Below, piece after piece: positions 49,095-59,905 of a stretch of 64,000 nucleotides of DNA; the stretch's first letter is position 1, and each line of letters opens with the position of its first letter. Origin of the DNA: Triangularia verruculosa (Eukaryota > Ascomycota > Sordariomycetes > Sordariales > Podosporaceae); contig MU863893.1 of assembly GCA_033296885.1 (NCBI GenBank), positions 248,001 to 312,000 of the forward strand, read 5' to 3'. The position numbers and the translations under genes were made by a program. Under the pieces are notes generated by a model, which saw only the letters and a list, made by a program, of their open reading frames with translations, had not been told where the DNA came from and did no database searches.

Positions 49095-51417
49095 ATGAAC
49101 ATGGCTGCCCCCATGCCACAGCGCGCTTTGCTTTCGTCCGAGATCCGTCAAGACTTCCAAGAGCCGTTCATCGTTAGTGCGCCGGTAACAGGGACCTACA
49201 GGAAAACTCGCGGCGGGTCACATATCATTCGCACCCGGAAGCCTAGAGTCAAACGCCAGCCCGCCATGCGTCGGATCACTCCTTCTGACACTGCTAGTAG
49301 CCAGCAGAGCGATGGCAGCTCTGATGAAGACGAGGGGTTGGATCAAACTATGAAGTGCGACTTCAAGCAGCTCGATCGTCGCTATGACGATAACGATGAG
49401 CCCTACATTGAAGAGCGCAAGGTTAGCAAGGAGAAGAAGCCCAAGCTCAAGAAAAAAGACTGGTGGCGTCTGCATGCCTTTTGCATTGTCAGACATTACG
49501 GCGATGACAATGAGCTCGACGACACTTATCTCTACGTCAACCCTCAAAAGATCCGCGAGCTTCTTGACGACGTGATTGGGAATTATCCCGGTGATCCCAT
49601 CAACGTTGATGATGTCCAGATTCATGCCCCCTACAACGCCCTCTTTCACTATCGTGAGGAGCTCGAGAAGGAAGGCCGCAAGAGATTTGAGGGAGAGAAT
49701 CCCGATCAGCCCACCGATCCCGAGTCACTCCAGCAGCTAATTCTCCTAATGGACTGGATCAAGTCGCATTTCGATCGGGAGATCGCGGCTTATGAAAAGT
49801 GTCTGTCCTCCGCCGACCACAAGGCCATCTCGTACGACAAGCTCTGGACTCTGTTCCCTCCTGGCGAGATCGTCTACAGCAAGGTCAATGACCAGAACCG
49901 CGCCTTTCGCGTGGTCGACTCCAACTACAACGAGAGCCCCTGCAAAGTCTTTGCCATTCGGGTCGAGTTCATCGACTTTGACGGTACCCATCTCGGATTT
50001 CGCGAGCAGCATCTCATGATTCACACGTACCCAGGCAGCCAGGAGCTCGAGCTGATGGATGCCATCCCTCTGAGACTCCTCCACCAGTCTTCCGAGATCC
50101 GCGAGGAGCTTGTCGCTCGTGGGCGCAAGTTTGAGGGCCTCGTCGGTCAGCACTTTATGCAGTACAATGGCATCGCCTTCAAGGAGAGCCAGAATGGCCC
50201 GATCAAGTTCAACGTCAACGGCAGAGTCATGATCGACTGCAAGACGTTTCACCGCATAGAGCCGAATGAAGCCTTCAGCGTGAGAGAGATGACTGCCCCG
50301 AGACTGGCCACCATCAGAGGCCCTGGTAATCTGCCGCCCCCTCATGGATTGCCCCCCCCTCGCTACCGTGGTCGGAAACCTGCCATTTCCAAGTTTCCGG
50401 TTCAAGGCAGCTCCGAGAATCCCAAGTTCCCGCCTCTTAGCGAAGAGGACGCCATGCTCACCAACGCCAGCGTGAGAGGCTATGCCTTCAGCGCCAAGAA
50501 CTTTCTCGAGTTCTTTGCCGACGAGCTCTCGGAGATTGTCTGGAACACGCAGTGCTTTGACGAGCTCGTTCTGGACCAGTCCATCAAGAAGACGGTGCAG
50601 GCCCTTGTCTCGACCCATTCGCAAAAGAGAGAGAGCTTTGACGACATTATTAAGGGTAAGGGTCAGGGTCTCATCTGCGTGTTGCATGGTCCTCCTGGTG
50701 TCGGGAAGACGTTGACGGCCGAATGCGTGGCCGAGTATGTCAAGCGGCCTCTTTACATGGTGTCTTCTGGTGAGCGTAAGTTTTCGATTTTCGAGCCACT
50801 CACAATTGCACCGAGACCTTTACTAACAACTTACTGCAGTTGGTCCTGTCAGCTCTGCTCTTGATGATCAGCTTACCCGCATCCTGGACATGGCGGCCAC
50901 CTGGCGAGCTGTCTTGCTCATCGACGAGGCCGACGTCTTCCTCGAACACCGCAGCCTCCACGACATGCACCGCAACGCCATGGTCAGCGTCTTTTTGCGT
51001 GTTCTCGAGTACTACACCGGAATCTTGATTCTCACCACCAACCGCGTCACGACCTTTGACGACGCCTTCAAGTCTCGCATCCACATTCCGATCCGGTACA
51101 CCAACCTCAGTGTTGAGTCCCGGAAGAAGATCTGGAAGAGCTTCTGTGACAAGGTGCCTGGTGGTGTGGACATTGACGACAAGGGTTTGCAGCAGTTGGC
51201 CGAGTACGACTTGAACGGTCGGCAGATCAAGAACGCCGTCAAGGCCGCTGAGAGTCTGGCTGCCTTTGATGGCATTAAGCTGGATCTGAAGCAGCTCTTA
51301 CAGATCAACAAGATCCAGGCTTTGTTTGAGAAGGACATGAGCAGCCACAGCGGGGTGGACTACACCGCTCCTGGCCACTTTAGGAAGGATGCGGACCAGA
51401 GAAACATGTTTTTGTGA
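49095..51417 (+). CDS. AAA+ ATPase with DUF7025 domain
   Basis: Two exons (49095-50775, 50840-51417; donor GTAAGT, CTAAC branch) give 752 aa. An acidic/basic N-terminus leads to a DUF7025-like domain (about residues 230-330: LWTLFPPGEIVYSKVNDQNR, VEFIDFDGTHLGF). A Pro-rich linker and the AAA module follow. Walker A is GPPGVGKT (about 531), the intron falls between Walker A and B, and Walker B is LLIDEADVF (about 585). Sensor 1 is ILTTNRVTTFDDAFKSRIH, with an arginine-finger region, and NGRQIKNAVKAAESLA is sensor 2. This domain pair is widespread in filamentous fungi. The substrate and cell role are not known. Met3 is also a possible start. Confidence 0.88.
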
Positions 51418-51810
51418 TTTTACCTTGTGCCTTTTCTTTTTCGGATCATGGGCTGCTCGCACATATGCATGGCACATAAATTTCTGAAGAGGTTCATCAA
51501 AGTAAGGTACCTACCTACCTGAGCAATGCAGCGAGAACGGATTTGGTGGCACAGCATTTGCTCGGCTCTTTGTTAGTATTGTACGGATTTCGCTGTATTC
51601 ATCTGGATTCTAGGGAGCAGAGGGTCATTATCAGGGCAGATCCATTGTCGGCTAGATACCTAAGGTAGATAACTAGATAGCAGATTTGTCAGAAATGTAT
51701 CTTGTCAACACGTCTCTTTTTCCCGACTGATTGTTCCAAATCATTTACTCGAAACATATTTATCTCACAGGCTGTCCTAGATACCTAGGTACCTAGCTAT
51801 TGTCGACTAA
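51418..51810. other. Convergent spacer with TACCTAGGTA elements
   Basis: The AAA ATPase (+) and GGCT-like (-) genes end toward each other here. The spacer carries CTAGATACCTAGGTACCTAG (51777-51796) and related TACCTA elements near 51507 and 51657. Confidence 0.55.
51777..51796. repeat. Palindromic TACCTAGGTA element
   Basis: This near-perfect 20-base element contains the self-complementary cores ACCTAGGT and CTAGGTACCTAG. It belongs to a dispersed family seen from 51.5 kb onwards. Confidence 0.65.
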
Positions 51811-52455
51811 CTACTGCTGCCCCATCGCCTTTCCGAACCCCTCTGGCAGCCTGACACCCATCCTCTTCTCCCAAAGCGCCCTATCGAATTTCCCTTCCTT
51901 CAAAGCCTCCCCATCTCCAGCGTACAGAAACGTCTTGCCATAGATATCTCGCTTCTCCTGACCGGGCTCCTCCACTTCCATCCGGCAAGATCGAATCTCA
52001 TACGCGTTGGTCTCGTAATAGCTCAGGCGGTCCTGGTGCTCCCTGGTCTCAACAAGATAGGCCTTGCCGAGAATGGTGGAGTCGCCGTGGATGAGGGCCT
52101 TGTATTGTCCCCAGCTTGCCAGCTCGTAGCCCGTGATGGAGGCAGACAGCAAGACTGGTTCAGAGTCTTCGGGGAGGTTGAGGACCGATTTGAGGATGTG
52201 AGGCTGGGTGAGGGTGCCGTAGAAGAAGAAGTATGTTGGTTGGTACGCCGTGAGGAGGTCTTCTGAGATGGGAGGGGGGAGATTTGTGAGATAGTCTGAT
52301 GGCTTCGAAGCCAGCTGGGAGGTGTAGTGTGAAGTTTTGGGCTGGGGAGGAGGAGGAGGGGGAGGGGGAGGAGGCGGGGGTGAGTTGGGCATTGTTGGTG
52401 GTGATGGCTGGGCGTTTGGAGGCGTGGTCTGTGGTGTTTGCTGGTGAATGGTCAA
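51811..52455 (-). CDS. Gamma-glutamylcyclotransferase/AIG2-like protein with polyproline leader
   Basis: This is a 214-aa protein of the GGCT/AIG2-like fold, which in known members converts gamma-glutamyl compounds to 5-oxoproline. The core starts YFFFYGTLTQPH (substrate-binding YGTL at about residues 79-82) and continues ITGYELASWGQYKALIHGD, GKAYLVETREHQDRLSYYET (with the expected acidic residue) and IYGKTFLYAGD. The N-terminus is disordered and holds an uninterrupted run of twelve prolines (residues 26-37), a possible profilin or SH3 ligand. No intron is needed. The substrate cannot be told from sequence. Met22 is an alternative start. Confidence 0.85.
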   Translation of the reverse strand: MTIHQQTPQTTPPNAQPSPPTMPNSPPPPPPPPPPPPQPKTSHYTSQLASKPSDYLTNLPPPISEDLLTAYQPTYFFFYGTLTQPHILKSVLNLPEDSEPVLLSASITGYELASWGQYKALIHGDSTILGKAYLVETREHQDRLSYYETNAYEIRSCRMEVEEPGQEKRDIYGKTFLYAGDGEALKEGKFDRALWEKRMGVRLPEGFGKAMGQQ

Positions 52456-53529
52456 TTCTCGAACTCCTGATAACTCTTTCAGTTGAGCGAGAAGAAATTT
52501 GGTGTGATGGCCAAATTAAGGGATATTTTTTCGTCAGCTTCTGTGTTGGTTGTTGTTGGTGTAAGACAGGTGACACAGGAGTCTTCGCCAAGCACGAGTC
52601 GTTGCCGCGTAATATGCATTACTGGGGCGGCGCAAGTTTATGATGGGAGAAGGATTCGGGTGGTCCATGCCTTGAACAGCCAGTCCCACCCCATCTCAGT
52701 GCTGAGAGCACAGAAGCCACAGAATGAAACTGCTACCAGTTTTGAACCGGGCTGAAGTGGGCTTTTTTGAGTTGGCTAGTGGCCGCCTCACACCACAGAA
52801 AACACAGGAAAAGCTCAACAATTGCAAGTGCTAGTAATCGAGCACGAGATAGGCGGTCTTCGCAAAGTGTCGGGGAACCACTCAATCTTCTCGATATCAT
52901 GTCAAAACGCCTTCACTCGCATACTTGCAACAGCAACGCCAGGAATCCATTTCGGCCCAACACGCCCAACGATGCCGGCTAGGTATGGGTTTATTCCTTG
53001 AGCCCTAGTTGGCTGCGCAGTGCGGCGCAAGATGCTGGCTGCCCTGGCATGCGGCTCGTCTGATGTTGATGACCAACGTCAGCGGCAGCGGGCTAACAAC
53101 TACTTGGCGCCCCGTGTTTGCAGAAGGAGATCCACGATCAAAACAGTCAAGCTCATTGGCACTAGGACCAAATCGTGCATTTCCCAATCTCACATCCACT
53201 GCGGCCTGCGGCGGCCTCGTGGCTACCAGTAGACGAGAACAGAGATGTATCTATTCTTGGGAGAAACGAGGCAAAGACCGCAAGAACTAGGGACGCCAAG
53301 ATGGCTTCATGTGTCGGCCAACTTGGCTTGACTCCTGAGATGTCGAGATACGTACGCATATGGATGACTTGAACTCTTATAAATGAACAGGACGAAGCCA
53401 CCATCAACGGAACAATATCCTCATCATCACACATTCAACTCAGCAAAGCATCCAAAGACATATCCTCCAACATCTCTTCAACACTGACCTCTCATTCTCA
53501 AAGACTTCTACTTTTTACAATCTTCCACC
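52456..53529. other. Divergent spacer between GGCT-like and amidoligase genes
   Basis: This 1074-base spacer should hold both promoters. No gene or repeat family was recognised. The last 100 bases are rich in C, T and A and resemble a fungal 5' UTR. Confidence 0.4.
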
Positions 53530-54929
53530 ATGCCTCCCAAGAACAACCCCGTCCCCGTCACTACCACTCCGCCGAAGCCGAAAGCTACGGCCCCAACTCC
53601 AGCCGTGAAGAAGACTACCCCTACTGCTGGCAGGCCTACGGCTGGTCCGTCTGCTCCTAGGCCCGGCGCCACTGGCGGTCCTCCTCCTCCTCCGCCCCCG
53701 CCTCCAGGCCCTGGTGCCCGCCTCCTCCCCCTCTTCCGCGCCCGGGCGCGGGCGCGGCTACTCGCCCGCGCACGGCACCCGGGCCGCCTCCAGCCGGTAG
53801 CATTGGTATCGGTATCGAAACCGAGTTTTTCCTCAGGGAGAAGAGGCCCCTCAGCGCGGATGGCCGCGCATTCGCCATCAAATTCTGTACCGACTACATG
53901 AACTTCAAGAAAAGCTTGACTGTCAACCCAGCCAAGGGTGAGCCTGAGATCCCAGGAGTCTACACGAAATGGCCCGGTGTGATTAAGCACTTGGAGCCTC
54001 CGAGTGGACACGGAAAACACGCCGACTGGGTCACGCATCAGGATCCAACCGTTGATGTCGACAAGGATCTGAGCCCGGCGGAACTCAAGAACGAGGAAGC
54101 ACGTCTCAAGGGTGCCTACGGCATTGAAGTTATCTCTCACATTCTCCGTGCCTATGAGGGCAGTGCCCGGCGCAGGGAAGTGGAGAAGATGTGGGAGTTT
54201 ATTGATGCCAACTACACCGTCCTCGCCAACCGAAATTGCAGCACCCACGTCCACCTGTCGCGTGCGGAGCCATGGAACGTCATCCAAATCAAGCGCTTGG
54301 CCCAGGCCATCGTCCACTTCGAGCCCGCCTTCGAAGCCATGGTTCCTCCCGAGAGACGAAACAACGAGTATGCTCGCAGCAACTGGATCGACAATGCCCG
54401 CTTTGTCGGCAAGAGCCGTGACCAGGCCATGGACATGATCGAGCAGCAGGGCACCATTAAGAACGTCATCCACCTCATGCATGGAGCCGATGAGCAATCC
54501 AAGTACTACGGCTGGAACTTCTTGACCCTCGAAAGCTACAAAACCGTCGAGTTCCGTCGCGGCGCTCCCAGCATGAGCGTCAAGGATGTGTTCATGTGGG
54601 TGGAGCTGGCTATGGAGTTCATGCAGGCCGCCATCATCGTCAAGACCAGGGCCGACTTCAGCAAATACGCCCGAAATGTGGGCGGCCTGAAGAAGTTGAT
54701 TGCCGACGCAGGCTTGAAGCAAACCGTGGGAACGAACCAGAAAGCCTACCTGGAACCCTTGTACAGAAGGGCTGGTGCCGACACGGCCATGCTGGAGCCT
54801 AAGCCCGTCAAGCTTGAGACCTTGTCCAAGGAAAAGAAGGCCAAGCTGAAGATGAAGATCGAGGCTGACAAGAAGTGGCAGCCCATGCTGGATATGTTGA
54901 GGGACGCCCAGGCCCATCAAGCGTTGTAA
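53530..54929 (+). CDS. Putative amidoligase, with frame break in Pro-rich leader
   Basis: This resembles the putative amidoligase_2 family of ATP-grasp-like/glutamine-synthetase-fold proteins common in fungi. The core starts SIGIGIETEFFL (about 53800) and continues WVTHQDPTVDVD, YGIEVISHIL, NRNCSTHVHLSR (conserved His pair), NNEYARSNWID and FRRGAPSMSVKDVFMWVE to the end. The upstream ATG frame (53530) encodes a Thr/Pro/Lys leader ending in nine prolines, then runs into Arg-rich nonsense. The core is in another frame. Either one base is missing near 53714-53730, since both frames read Pro-rich on their own side of that point, or an intron 53645-53793 joins them (GTCCGT donor, CCAG acceptor, no good branch). 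I favour an indel. About 466 aa with the missing base, 416 with the intron. Confidence 0.75.
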
Positions 54930-55724
54930 GCTATCTACGGCTGAATCATAGATGTCGAGGGCCCACGGTTTGGGGGATGGCAAGCCGGCTGGAACCGCTG
55001 GACTTTGGGCGTAATGGACTTGGCTGGAACAAGGAACTGGCTTTTGGGATAGATTGGATATATAGCGATGTTATAGGCACATAAATTGAGAATATTAGCC
55101 TACAAAATGCAGAGATTGATGGTTCCCACGTGTCAAAGATGCTCTAGAAGTGTCTGGAGGCCCGGTCCGCCGTGTTTAGACCTGTGTTGATGAGCTTCAA
55201 ATTCAGTCAACTATCCTTAAAGGCATCTTGACAATCCTCAGAGGTAAAGCCACCTTCAAAGAGAAGGGACTATCGCATATATAAAGGCCTATCAGTTAAG
55301 GTACCTTTCCTTTAATTACGTCGTAACTGTCTTTGAAGGTCCATCTGCTGTCCCTTTAACCCCCTTGTTGGTCTTTAGAGGTGAGCGGATGACTTCCTTG
55401 GATCTCCCTCGTCACCATCCAGCCCTCTCTGCAACCCGTGCTCTGGAATGTCCTTTAGATCTCAAATGAGTGCGCTTTCACGTGCTACGAGATGGTTTTG
55501 ATGTTTCGGAGCCGCATAGAAAGATTTAGTACACGCTACAAAGCTACCTAGGTACCTAGGTACACTACCATCTCCATGCATTTTTGAGCTCCTGGAACCC
55601 TCTAGTCTAGATCATGTAACCGGTGGCCCTATTTTTCTTCGGCCCAAATCTAGGTAGGTAGGTACTGCTGTACTCCATAAAACCGATAGGTAACCAAGGT
55701 GAGCCGCATGTCCTAACGTGCTTC
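54930..55724. other. Spacer rich in TACCTAGGTA elements
   Basis: This 795-base spacer has no gene. It carries TACCTAGGTACCTAGGTA (55545-55562), CTAGGTAGGTAGGTAC (55650-55665) and AAGGTACCTT (near 55295). A short inverted pair, CCTTCAAAGA and TCTTTGAAGG, lies near 55253 and 55332. Confidence 0.5.
55545..55562. repeat. Tandem palindrome TACCTAGGTACCTAGGTA
   Basis: The clearest copy of the dispersed palindromic element in this window: two overlapping TACCTAGGTA units, self-complementary throughout. Confidence 0.75.
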
Positions 55725-57332
55725 TTACCCCTGATGTTCCTCGTTTTGATGAAAACTATAAGCACTGCATGTAAGCACTCATCCAGCTCTAGCTACACGG
55801 TCCGTCAACGAAACTTACGTCTTGTAATGCCGATCGAAACTGTTCGGCTTTAACCACGTCTCTTTCCCTTCCTTCTTGCACCCCAGACACTCTAGTCTGC
55901 CGTCTTCTTGCCTAGGCGTCTGCGCAGTACCCGGTCTTTGCTGCATTGACTGCTGGCCAGGAACGACATTCTGACTGGGAACGCCATTACGATTGTACGG
56001 GGCCAAAGGGCCACCCGGCCTGACGCGAGTTCGGTCCGGATCGATGCCTGCCAACCCGATGAACCCTTGGCGGATAGCATTGCTGCAGATGGACTGGAGG
56101 TCGCCGCAGTTCAATTGTCTGTTGCTGAATTCTGGCCCAGATAAGACTTGATGGAGGGAGTGGTTGATCAGGTCGGTTATGCTAGTAAAACCCAACGTTA
56201 GTATCGATGGCGAGAAACCACTTGGGAATCACAGAACTTACCTGCCGCCATCCCAGAGACGGGAAACAGGAGTGGGAGGGCTGGCGCCGTGGGCCGTGTT
56301 GAGGTCCACTGGTGAGATGCCCATGTCTGAATGATAATCAGGCCTTGCCTCTGGCACACGAGCATTGTAGTCATTGTCCAAGTTTGCATGTTGCATCCGA
56401 GGTCCAGCCCGCTGGAGATGAAGTAGCAGGGGAGAAGGCTGTCGAGAACCACGCCGCTGGAGCAGTGAGTGCTGAGGAAGACCTGGCCCAAACGGAGATT
56501 GCTGACCACCGGCATGGAAATGCTGATGGCTGCTTTGCGGAGCAAAAGGCTGGCCGGGAATGGTTTGCTTAGGGTGGGCCTGTTGGATGACTTGACGCTC
56601 CTCGTGGCGTTGTTGCTGAAGTACTTCAATATGTTGAAGCATTTGCCGCATGTGCAAGCCGTGTTGGGACCCTGCCACATGCTGCCGCTGGCCCACAACA
56701 GGTTGTGGAGACACATTCGGAGCCATCGGACTATGGAAAGGAGCCTCATGTGCAATATGCTGTTCGACTAGAGGCTGCGCTGGCGAACGAGGCTGCGCTT
56801 GCGAACGAGGCCACTGGGCGGGGTTACCCGGACCAGGCGGCAAATGAAGCGGCCGACGGAAGGGGTTCGGTGAAACGACAGTTTGCTCAGCGAAGTCAAG
56901 ACCTCTCGGGGGGTCCATGGGAGCGGCGGGAGAAAGCGATTGTGGTCGAGGGGAAGGTTTTCGCAGATATGGCTTCAAAATTCGACGTTGACCCGGAGGT
57001 GGGACAACTGTAAGGGGATCAGCAGTATTATGATCGGTATTTAGCAGTCCAAATTCACAGCTGTTACCTCCTGACGATGTTGACTGTGTTTCTGCTAGCA
57101 TTGAGTGTCCGTCGTCCGCCGGATACATATTGCCTTGCTGTGGGACTTCCAAAGCAGGCATCGCAAAACCATCAGTGACGGGGTCCGCTTGAAGGCTCTC
57201 AAGCAACTGCTGTCCAAAAATGGCGGCCGTCTCTTCGTCAAGATCCCCCCAGTTCGTTTCCAACTGGAACTCATCGTCAGGATTGCTGTTGATGTCGCCC
57301 CAGGCGTTGCCAGTAAGGTCGTTGTCCTCCAT
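55725..57332 (-). CDS. Gln/Pro-rich protein with C-terminal C2H2-like finger
   Basis: Three exons (57332-56242, 56181-55819, 55755-55725) give 494 aa. The N-terminus is acidic (MEDNDLTGNAWGDIN...LDEETAAIFGQQLLESL), like an activation domain. The middle is rich in Gln, Pro and His. Exon 2 starts with ITDLINHSLHQVLSGPEFS and ends CLGCKKEGKETWLKPNSFDRHYKT. The 31-base last exon adds FHQNEEHQG and the stop. This completes a C-x2-C...H-x4-H finger (C-L-G-C ... RHYKTFH), which supports the tiny exon. An acceptor nine bases earlier is also in frame but would break the H spacing. The stop overlaps a possible further donor (GTAAGA), so the end could be longer. A transcription-factor role is inferred. 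I start at MEDND; the frame extends upstream to 57470. Confidence 0.72.
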
Positions 57333-58210
57333 TTTGGCGGCGGCTGAATTGAGGTAGATGTCGATTAGGTACCGAAGTGCCTTTCCAGCGAACAAAGAGA
57401 TTAGCATTGATAAGGTAGAAAAAAAGCCTGGAAGGCAGATACTGACGCGGGGCCTCCATGCGGGTCCCAAGCTTAGTCGACAGTCTCTCGGCCTGACTTT
57501 TTCTTGCTTGCTCTCATTTTCTGGGTCTCATTCGGTTCCAGTGGGCATCTATATCATGTCATTGGCCGAAAAATACAGCTTGATTCTCTCTTCTCCTCTT
57601 GATACCAAAACGAAGCCTATATGTTCCTTAAACGGACCCCAGACTTACCTGTACCTTAGATGACAGTGACATGGATACCAAGCAATCCGTGACATGGTTT
57701 TCATCTCAATCTGATCAAGGCAATGCAAACCTTTCCTGGGAACCCACGCTGGAGTTCGAGTTTCGCTGTCATAGCACTCTGTCACCTTAGGTAGGTACAG
57801 TACACAGCTGTTCATTATCTACCTTAGGTACACTCCTCACGAGCCCGGAACTAGTCACAAATGTCTGACTCCGAACGACAGGACCCCTGTGCTCTTTCTG
57901 TAAGGTATATCGTGTCTCTTGCAACGAAAAAGAATATTGTTGCGTCTTGCCTTATCCGACAAGGGACAAGTCACAAATAACAGGAGCATCATATCCCGGT
58001 ATAGTACCTTAACGACCGTACCTAGTTGAAATGGGAAAATGTTAAAGTTGATTAGGTAGCTACCAAAAAGCTACCCGCAGCTGTCTTCCCCCCGGACCAC
58101 CTTGTTATCTCCAGGAGCCCATAGCACAACTATCCCATACCCTGGCCGCCAGTCCTTAAAACATCAGCCACGTCTAATATCGCCGCATCTCAGGCCTGTT
58201 GAATCCCCAC
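57333..58210. other. Spacer with TAGGTA elements
   Basis: This spacer holds the promoter of the Gln/Pro-rich finger gene and the 3' flank of the next minus-strand gene. It has TTAGGTAGGTAC (57788-57799) and TACCTTAGGTAC (57820-57831). No gene was recognised. Confidence 0.4.
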
Positions 58211-59099
58211 TCAAACTCTCCCTGCTTTTGGGAGCTTCCGTATCACATTGCGGTCGTGAAGCCACGAAAGGTTGCGATCCTCTCGTTTCAGCGCCTCGTC
58301 TGTCCTGAATGCACAAACCCACTTCTTCCCGAGCACCGAGACTTTCTGATAAGGCATCTCCAAGTACAGCGGATATTCCGTAATTCCGTACTTCTTGCTC
58401 AACGGCCCCTTATCACCTGTGTCATCTAGACGATGGGGCCCAAGTCCCCAAGGAACATCCCCCCACAGCACCATTGAGGGATCGAGGTGAGCTTCGTACA
58501 CCACATCGGTGGAGTTCATGACCTCGCCTATTGTGCTCTCGACAAGCCAAATGAGTGCATCTATTGCCTTTGTGTATTCCCAGGCATCTCTTTTGTGGCA
58601 GGTGGTCTTGACTTTGTCTTTGATGTTTTTCGCAAGGGAAATAACATGGCGAAGATATGTTACAAGTCTGACCCTGGCGACCTCTGCTTTTTCTTTCGGC
58701 AGACAGGATACCAACTGTGGGACTACGCCCGTCAGTTACCTAGGTACCTAACATCAAACTCACTAGGTTGGGTAAAAGACTAACCAGACTCATGACGACA
58801 AGGCCTTTGGTGTCCTGGGAATTTATGCACGCAGCGGTAGTCGGCCAGAGATTCTCGAACCCGGTCGTTCAAGGCTTGTGCGTACCATTCAGCCCACCGT
58901 CTATACACGAGCTTCAAATCATGGCACCCGCGCGGCGCGTACGTTTTTGCAACTGCCTAAGTCAGAGTGGCACATTAGCATTGTTGCTTTGCCAACCCTG
59001 AAAATTGATAGGTATTTTGACGGGAAGCTTGTTGTTGTCACATACCTGTGCCATCTCCTCGTTTGTCTGCCTTTGCTGCTTTGAGGCTCTTGAACGCAT
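58211..59099 (-). CDS. Hypothetical three-exon protein
   Basis: Three exons (59099-59046, 58956-58785, 58722-58211) give 245 aa; all phases agree. The junctions are MAQ/AVAKTY, where the intron has donor GTATGT and a CTTAG acceptor, and HES/VPQLVSCL, joined through donor GTTAGT and a GCGTAG acceptor. The protein is mostly helical and basic (RRWAEWYAQALNDRVRESL, LVTYLRHVISLAKNIKDKVK), with a mixed C-terminal part containing Trp motifs (WGDVPWGLGPHRL). No family, signal peptide or membrane helix is seen. Intron 2 contains a copy of the TACCTAGGTACCTA element (58738-58750). Codon phases and splice signals support a real gene, but expression is not shown. Confidence 0.6.
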
Positions 59100-59905
59100 G
59101 ATGATGAACGCAATAATGGAGAGTGATGGTAAGGTAACTACCTAGGTACCTTAGGTAATAATGACCGGCGAATATGGCTTACTTCCTGGTGCTTGAGGAG
59201 CTAAGGAGAGCAATATGTATGGAGACTCCTTCAGATATAATTATACCCAGAACTTGCTGACTTCCACTCGGGAAGCTGTACCTGTTGTCAATATACCACC
59301 CTTTCATCTGATACACTACCAGGTCATGAAGGCACAAAACGCACTGACACGTGCGGCATGCCCAGTTAGTCATGCCACTCTCGACGTTGATAACCCGCCT
59401 CGGTGCGGGCGCTGACTTTCAGCATTGGGCCCTACTGACTTTAGCATTCGTGGTGCGATAGATTATCCGACCTAAAGGATCAGCTCAAGTCCTCAAGGAA
59501 GTCACAAGTTAGGTATACCTGAATTTTCAGAAAAACATGTATTCGAGTGATCCATGGTGCTGACCATTGATGGCGTGTTTCTGAATGGTCATGTTCCCGA
59601 GTAGAGCTACCTTACACAGATGCACAACGTAGAGATAATTGGGCTTATCGCTCTCAGGCGGCAGCTCCCCACTTCTGGTTTTTGAAATAAACAACGATTT
59701 GTGATCTCAGAAAGCCACGAGATGCTTAGGAAACTAAAACTTGAGCTGCAGTTCGATACACTAAAAGCCACCGCCTGATAGTTTCCGCGACCACTATGGT
59801 CCAGCTCCAGGGGCACGCGACAGCAGGTAGATGGCCTACTCTACCCACCTCCTGCCCCAGAGATATCAAAACGAAAAGAAATCCGCAAGAGAATGTACCC
59901 TAAGG
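59100..59905. other. Spacer between minus-strand genes
   Basis: This spacer holds the promoter of the hypothetical three-exon gene. It carries CTACCTAGGTACCTTAGGTA (59138-59157). No gene was recognised. Confidence 0.4.
59138..59157. repeat. Palindromic TACCTAGGTA element
   Basis: This copy of the dispersed element lies 39 bases upstream of the start of the hypothetical gene at 59099. Confidence 0.6.

Noticed and set aside
49746..50687. A 313-codon minus-strand frame inside the AAA ATPase gene
   Set aside because: It lies wholly antisense to the conserved DUF7025-AAA coding region and has no domain of its own.
53508..54983. A 491-codon minus-strand frame across the amidoligase gene
   Set aside because: It is antisense to a region with clear amidoligase motifs on the plus strand, and its own residues match no family. 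It reflects codon bias of the sense gene.
55253..55342. A short inverted pair (CCTTCAAAGA / TCTTTGAAGG) that could mark a small mobile element
   Set aside because: Arms are only ten bases, and no target-site duplication or repeated copy was seen.
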